The position numbers were made by a program, and so were the translations under genes. A model generated the notes under the pieces. It made no database searches and was not told the DNA's origin. It saw only the letters and a list, made by a program, of their open reading frames with translations. A DNA stretch of 64,000 bases from Phoronis australis (Eukaryota > Phoronida > Phoronidae): NCBI GenBank assembly GCA_002633005.1, contig NMRA01000383.1, positions 12,951 through 76,950 on the forward strand. Direction: 5' to 3'. Below are positions 59,391 through 64,000 of this stretch, one piece after another (position 1 is the first letter of the stretch; every line of letters starts with the position of its first letter).

Positions 59391-62039
59391 GTTTGGTTGA
59401 CTTGTTACTTTCATATATATTCATCTTGCTTTTCGCTGAAGACTTTAAAACACCAATTTTACATCAAAAACACCAAAAAACATTTAGCTGTATAATCAAC
59501 ACCTGCATCATGTTTCATGTGAAAAGTTTTCCCCGTGGTGTGTTGTTCAAAGACATTGTTTGTGGTGGTTATGAAAACTCAGTGTTTGACCGCCCTCTGG
59601 ATCTCCACTTTTCCACGGAATATATGGCATGGGTTTGTACAAGAAACTTGCGTGTTGTCGGATACGACACGCTGCCGCTTGGTACGTTCATGTCACACTC
59701 GTGTTTGTGGAAACTTACAGTTAGTCGCTTTACCGTGGTTTTACGCATTCAAGACAAGATCTAGAGTTAAGCAAACAGAATATTCTCTTTTCAACCAAAT
59801 GTGCAATTGATCTGAGCGAAATTAGATAAAATTAGTTTCATTTAATTTAGAGTACGTCTACTTAAATTAATGGTTGTTTAACTGACCACTAATTGGTGGC
59901 GATTATTTTGATCTCTTGAGATGGTTAGGGTAATTTGATAACAAAAATGCACAACTTCAAGACAATTACCATTCTTCAGTGAAAATAGGAATGGGTTAAA
60001 ATTTTTTTTTTTTTTCTACCGTGTTCTTACTCTTGTGAATTTTACACAAGAAACTGTCTTAGTTGTAGCCCAGTCCAGTCTAAGTTGGAGCCCAGTCCTA
60101 TAGGGTTTCTTAAGTGACATCTTTTTTATTTTTATGGGATTTTGTGTATTGAGCTCTTTAATTTGTTATTCCAGAATCTCAAATGATCGGTTCCGTTTTT
60201 GTTGCTAAACAGTAGCTGACCATATACTGTTAAAGTTGCCATGTCATGAATTATAACACCTTACTGATTACTGAATAGGCTTTAAGCTAAAAGTGTTGTG
60301 CATTAATTTATGTAATTGCTTGTATGATACAGAGTTACTATGTACTTAATGGTTATGTAAGTCTTAACATTCAGCAATAGACACGTGTAGTGGCAAAGGC
60401 CAGTGCTTCAGTGTTAGATATCTACACGTATCATCGTCATCGATTCAGTTGTTGTAAGCATTATTAAATATTGTATGAACAATTACTTAGCCATGAAACC
60501 AAGTACATATAAAATAGGTTTGTGAATTTATGTGCAAATATTTGTAACGCAATTGAGCAGATAGGTTGGTAGACCTGCACTACATACCTGTTGTAAGAAA
60601 CTTGTGTATAGACTACAGTTGGGTAAACTTCTTTCATAATTGGTACTCACTCCACTAGCTAACGACCACACTGTTGGCTCTTTCAGCAGACCACACTTAA
60701 TACTTGTAAGATTAGAAAAAGATAAATATACATGCATCACGTCGCAATATGTGAATTCTGAATTGTGACATTGGTGACGCAAATGACTTTAACCAAATGT
60801 CACTCTTGTTTAATTTCATTCAGTACAGCACAACAGATAACAGACTGATCTGTACAATGTATTACATGATAAATTACAATCAACACTGACATTGTCTTCA
60901 TTTCATTCACTTCCTTCATCTGACAGCAACTTAAACTAATTCCAGCTTCTTGCTACATTTCAGAATCTCAAATCTTGATCATGAAAACAGTGTAGCATTG
61001 TCAATTTGCATTATGTTTCTTGTCTACAAAGTATCTGGGAAAGAACGAGGTTTAAAATTACACCAAAAATTTCTAAATGTATCACAACATAAAACAAAAT
61101 TTTGTCTAGCAAAAACATGTGTCTACAAAGCAACACCACATCACCACTTCGGCTATAAACTCCCTAAAACTGGCTTGATTTAAAAGTTAGAACCGTGATT
61201 GTTATGAATTTAGTCTTTTAAGACTTAAAAGCTATGAATCCTGAGCTGCGGTGTTGGCATGACAACCACACTGTTCAACAAACGAAACTCGAGGTGATGC
61301 TACGACAGCATTGTTATAATTTCGGTCTTGGTTAAATTAAAGTAGTTCATGAAACGCAGCCCCAGACTTTGGAAGAACTAACGGTCCGTTTACTGCTTGA
61401 GATTAACTTGGCGTTACAAAGTATGTGTTCAGCAGGATTACCAGCCATATAGAACTGTCTGTCCCCTCTCTAGCCCAGAAATATTTCATCTGATTTAGGA
61501 ACACAGTGGAGAGTGCTGTACACCCAGAGTTGTTACATAATGTAACCTTTGACCTTTATGACCTCTTCAGTATAATTTGTCATTTTAAAAGACTTTGTTA
61601 AATCTATGCACAAAAATGTTTTACATTAACTTTCACAATGGACCTCTGCAATATTTTTTGTTTTTTTAAGAACCAAAAGACAGACAACTTACATGTACCC
61701 CAATTCAAAAACTGAGATAACAAGAATTTTCGGAAATATAAAACAATAAATTATCAGGACAAAATGACCCAGAATCTCGTCATGACAGCTGAGGGCAATT
61801 TCCGCCATGGCGGCTGAGTAAGAGTAGCTATAATGACTGACCATGATGGATGATTACCCAGTGTTAGAGGTTTGTGGATTACTTATGACATTTACTATAC
61901 TAAGTTACATTATATAATAACAAAATTCCACTTTGTCTCTAGTTCTAATGACTACACCCCAGTATTCCATGGCTGCATATGAACAGAGAATACACAACAA
62001 AGGATGGAATGATGACCAAGTTGATGATTATAGTGTTAC

Positions 62040-62142
62040 TTATAAGGCATGATGGTTATAGTGTTACTTATAGGGCGTGATAGTTATAGTGTTACTTATA
62101 GGGCGTGATAGTTATAGTGTTACTTATAGGGCGTGATGGTTA
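62040..62142. repeat. 28-bp minisatellite, about 4 copies
   Basis: Unit near GGTTATAGTGTTACTTATAG plus GGCGTGAT, with a GGCATGAT variant at the left edge. Confidence 0.93.
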
Positions 62143-62503
62143 AGTAACATGTCACCTCTGTCTATCACAACTGTTTTTACCTCATAATGCCCGTTTTGAA
62201 GCATTATTCAAACCATTGCAAATTATTACCATCTATTAAAGAGAACACACAAAGACCTATAATTACAATATTTCCAAAAAGGCTGTGAGCTTTCATAAAG
62301 GTGAGCAGGTTTGCAAGAATTTCCAAAGTAAATAAATCACCTAACAAGAGACATGCTCAAACAAAACATTTACATCATCATGCAACAATCCGTGAGACAA
62401 AATTTCATTTGTGTTCTGGACCCATGGTCTAACCTTTGTACTCAAAACCCAACTCAAAATTATCTTCGACACTTTCTGCTCTAGTTTCGTGCAAACTTAA
62501 TGC

Positions 62504-62636
62504 AAGTATCTACTGCTATGTGTGTGAGTACACTATACATTATGGTCTACACCGAGGGCTGTATAATACAAGTGTCTACTGCTCTGTGTGTGAGTACACT
62601 ATACATTATGGTCTACACCCAGGGCTGTATAATCTG
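62504..62636. repeat. 66-bp tandem duplication
   Basis: AAGT(A/G)TCTACTGCT(A/C)TGTG then TGTGAGTACACTATACATTA and TGGTCTACACC(G/C)AGGGCTGT, two copies with a few differences. Confidence 0.9.
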
Positions 62637-63220
62637 CCCTTGTACTTGATGACCACAGCATCAACGCAATACGTTCGAGTCTGAATTAAAAATTTTGAGC
62701 TTTTACTCAAAATCCTCAAGCTTTGGGTCATCAAGTACTAACTTGGATTACACATATCACAACATACCTGAGCACAAAAAGACGACATCTTGGTTTTGTA
62801 TCCAAATAGAACATAAAATGCCAAAAACAATCATGAAATCAATTTCAAGAACTAAGGTTAGACCTCGGAGCCCTGACAAGTTTCGTTAGAACCACACTAT
62901 GTTCTGTCCTTCAAAGACATAAGCCTGCACTTGTGGCCAAGAATGTTCGCTTATGAAACCAAAACAGTGAATTAATCCCGTAAATTAAGAATTCTATCTC
63001 ATAATTTAATACGACATCATCACCAACCAATCACTTCAATGACTGCCATTTTGCTAGCGAGGTCATGTTCGCAAGGTCTCGAGGATACTCACGAAATACT
63101 CATCTTTCACTCACACAGTCTCGCTTTTCATGCAACAAATTTGATCGATGGCACACTACTCGCATCAAAACAGAGCATATCAGTAAACGACCTCGTGACC
63201 TTTCTCGAGACCTCTTGACC

Positions 63221-63540
63221 CTATGACCAGCCAATCTTTCTGGATTTCCTATCCTCCTCCCTATACTGCTGTTCACTCTCCTCGTACGCCTCTCTGTCAT
63301 ATCCTTCCACTATTTCCTCCTCTTGTGCTCGTGCCAGTACAGAGTGCGGGTGCTGTGGCAAGTTTCTCATGGCTGCCTCTAGGGGGAGCACCTGTAAGTG
63401 GTCCTCCATGCGGCTGAGAAGGCCCAGTTGTTCTAGTATACGTACAGCCTCGCCACTGTCAAACTCCAAATCACTATTGCTCACTTTACCCTGAATCCAC
63501 TCCTCTATTTGGTTTTCAAGGTCAACCTCTTTTAAACCCC
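63221..63540 (-). CDS. TMEM143: TMEM143/DUF3754-like protein, last exon (partial gene)
   Basis: A minus-strand acceptor (CAATATTTGCAG) precedes the exon; two bases complete a codon, then about 105 codons run to TAG at 63223-63221. The peptide starts GLKEVDLENQIEEWI and contains DLEFDSGEAVRILEQLGLLS, then HLQVLPLEAAMRNLP. A winged-helix-like acidic segment of the form 'DFD..A...L..LGL....G.L..LPL..A...L' is the C-terminal pattern of DUF3754 proteins, including human TMEM143, a predicted two-pass membrane protein assigned to mitochondria. A further charged tail (EGYDREAYEESEQQYREEDR, then KSRKIGWS) extends beyond the human ending. The upstream exons with the membrane segments lie beyond 64000. 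Confidence 0.65.
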
Positions 63541-63895
63541 CTGCAAATATTGGAATATTCCTTATAAAGAATACAGCCAATGAAAATGACAGTTTGCCAA
63601 AAATCTGCAATGTGATCATTGTTTTTAATTACAACATTGACTAACTTCCAAAACATTTGGATAATATTTCTTATAATAAATAGCAGATGACTTAACTTGA
63701 AAAATGTTGAGTTTGCATTGACTTTTGTGTTATTTTTGCGTTTAGTAAGAGCATGCGATATTAACTCATTTCAACGAAGTCATACCAATAATGGCCGAGT
63801 TACTCAAGTGTGCATCTTAGGTGTGACTTTTTTCTCATTAATACATTGCTCACATCAACTAATCTTGTTTCACAATCTCAAAAGCATAACATTAT

Positions 63896-63908
63896 CGCCA
63901 TCTAGTGG
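63896..63908 (-). promoter_or_regulatory. Single CTCF-like core
   Basis: The minus strand reads CCACTAGATGGCG, an exact fit to the CTCF core CCASYAGRKGGCR. It lies in TMEM143-like intronic DNA, outside the 148-bp repeat. Short motif, so chance is possible. Confidence 0.3.
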
Positions 63909-64000
63909 AATGCAGCGGAGTAATCACTGACCTTGTTTGGTGCCCTTTTGAATGGTCAAATTTATAGCAAATTCTTAGTGACTGGATTTGAGCTAAACCC

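Larger units (their letters stand above)
57603..63220. other. Region between KIAA0513-like and TMEM143-like genes (3' UTRs and repeats)
   Basis: The two genes converge. No exon was recognised. Open frames at 59393-59810 and 60528-60782 have no recognisable motif and poor splice context. The region contains minisatellites at 59287-59390, 62040-62142 and 62504-62636 and a dispersed repeat at 62640-62720 that resembles 9180-9250 (TTGATGACC, TTCGAGT, GAGTTTTTACT). Confidence 0.5.

Noticed and set aside
59393-59810. 123- and 91-codon plus-strand frames
   Set aside because: Overlap in two frames, no domain, no good acceptor or donor; likely in the KIAA0513-like 3' region.
1-64000. tRNA and rRNA genes
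   Set aside because: No cloverleaf-compatible block with a GGTTCGANTCC-type T arm or conserved rRNA segment was seen by eye; a covariance-model scan would be decisive.

Overview
This is nuclear DNA from an animal. The coding parts are small exons with GT/AG splice sites, separated by long AT-rich introns. About a third of the window is minisatellites, short inverted-repeat (MITE-like) elements and kilobase-scale repeats. The genes match single-copy animal families. One of them (KIAA0513-like) is well known in vertebrates, so a marine deuterostome or similar invertebrate (amphioxus, hemichordate, echinoderm or mollusc grade) fits, but the sequence alone does not settle the species. Six N sites (1158, 10066-10072, 26443, 26833, 49409, 50014) mark a draft assembly.

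Layout, left to right. (1) 219-400 +: probable last coding exon of an unidentified upstream gene. (2) 3010-5884 +: two exons of a cytochrome b5 domain gene (HPGG in exon 2); its 3' end was not found securely. (3) 5885-12541: convergent intergenic region with MITEs, a 185-bp direct duplication and a gap. (4) 12542-20416 -: complete 8-exon MPPE1/PGAP5-like metallophosphoesterase, 390 codons, all phases consistent; its introns carry five minisatellites and two inverted-repeat elements. (5) 20417-38509: two related MITEs in opposite orientation, a 19-copy 22-bp GC-rich minisatellite, and the array at 23371-29420, whose kilobase units have decayed relatives at 35330-37320. (6) 38565-57602 +: complete 8-exon KIAA0513-like gene, 512 codons, whose introns hold a 148-bp-period repeat with CTCF-like cores, a 52-bp satellite and a 38-bp minisatellite abutting the last exon. 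(7) 57603-63220: no convincing exon. (8) 63221-63540 -: last exon of a TMEM143/DUF3754-like gene running off the right edge.

The genes do not form one pathway. MPPE1 acts on GPI anchors in the ER, cytochrome b5 donates electrons (usually on ER or mitochondrial membranes), TMEM143 is a predicted membrane protein, and KIAA0513 is a little-characterised cytoplasmic protein. The more unusual content is in the repeats: (a) eight CTCF-like cores spaced 148 bp apart on average in a three-monomer higher-order repeat; (b) a short hydrophobic ORF kept open, with the same 38-codon length in four copies, in repeat copies that otherwise differ widely; (c) a 53-kb copy of the array flanks lacking the array core; (d) a minisatellite whose last copy appears to supply the branch point of a terminal exon. 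Exon calls rest on my own reading of splice sites, phases and remembered family motifs; no search was run.
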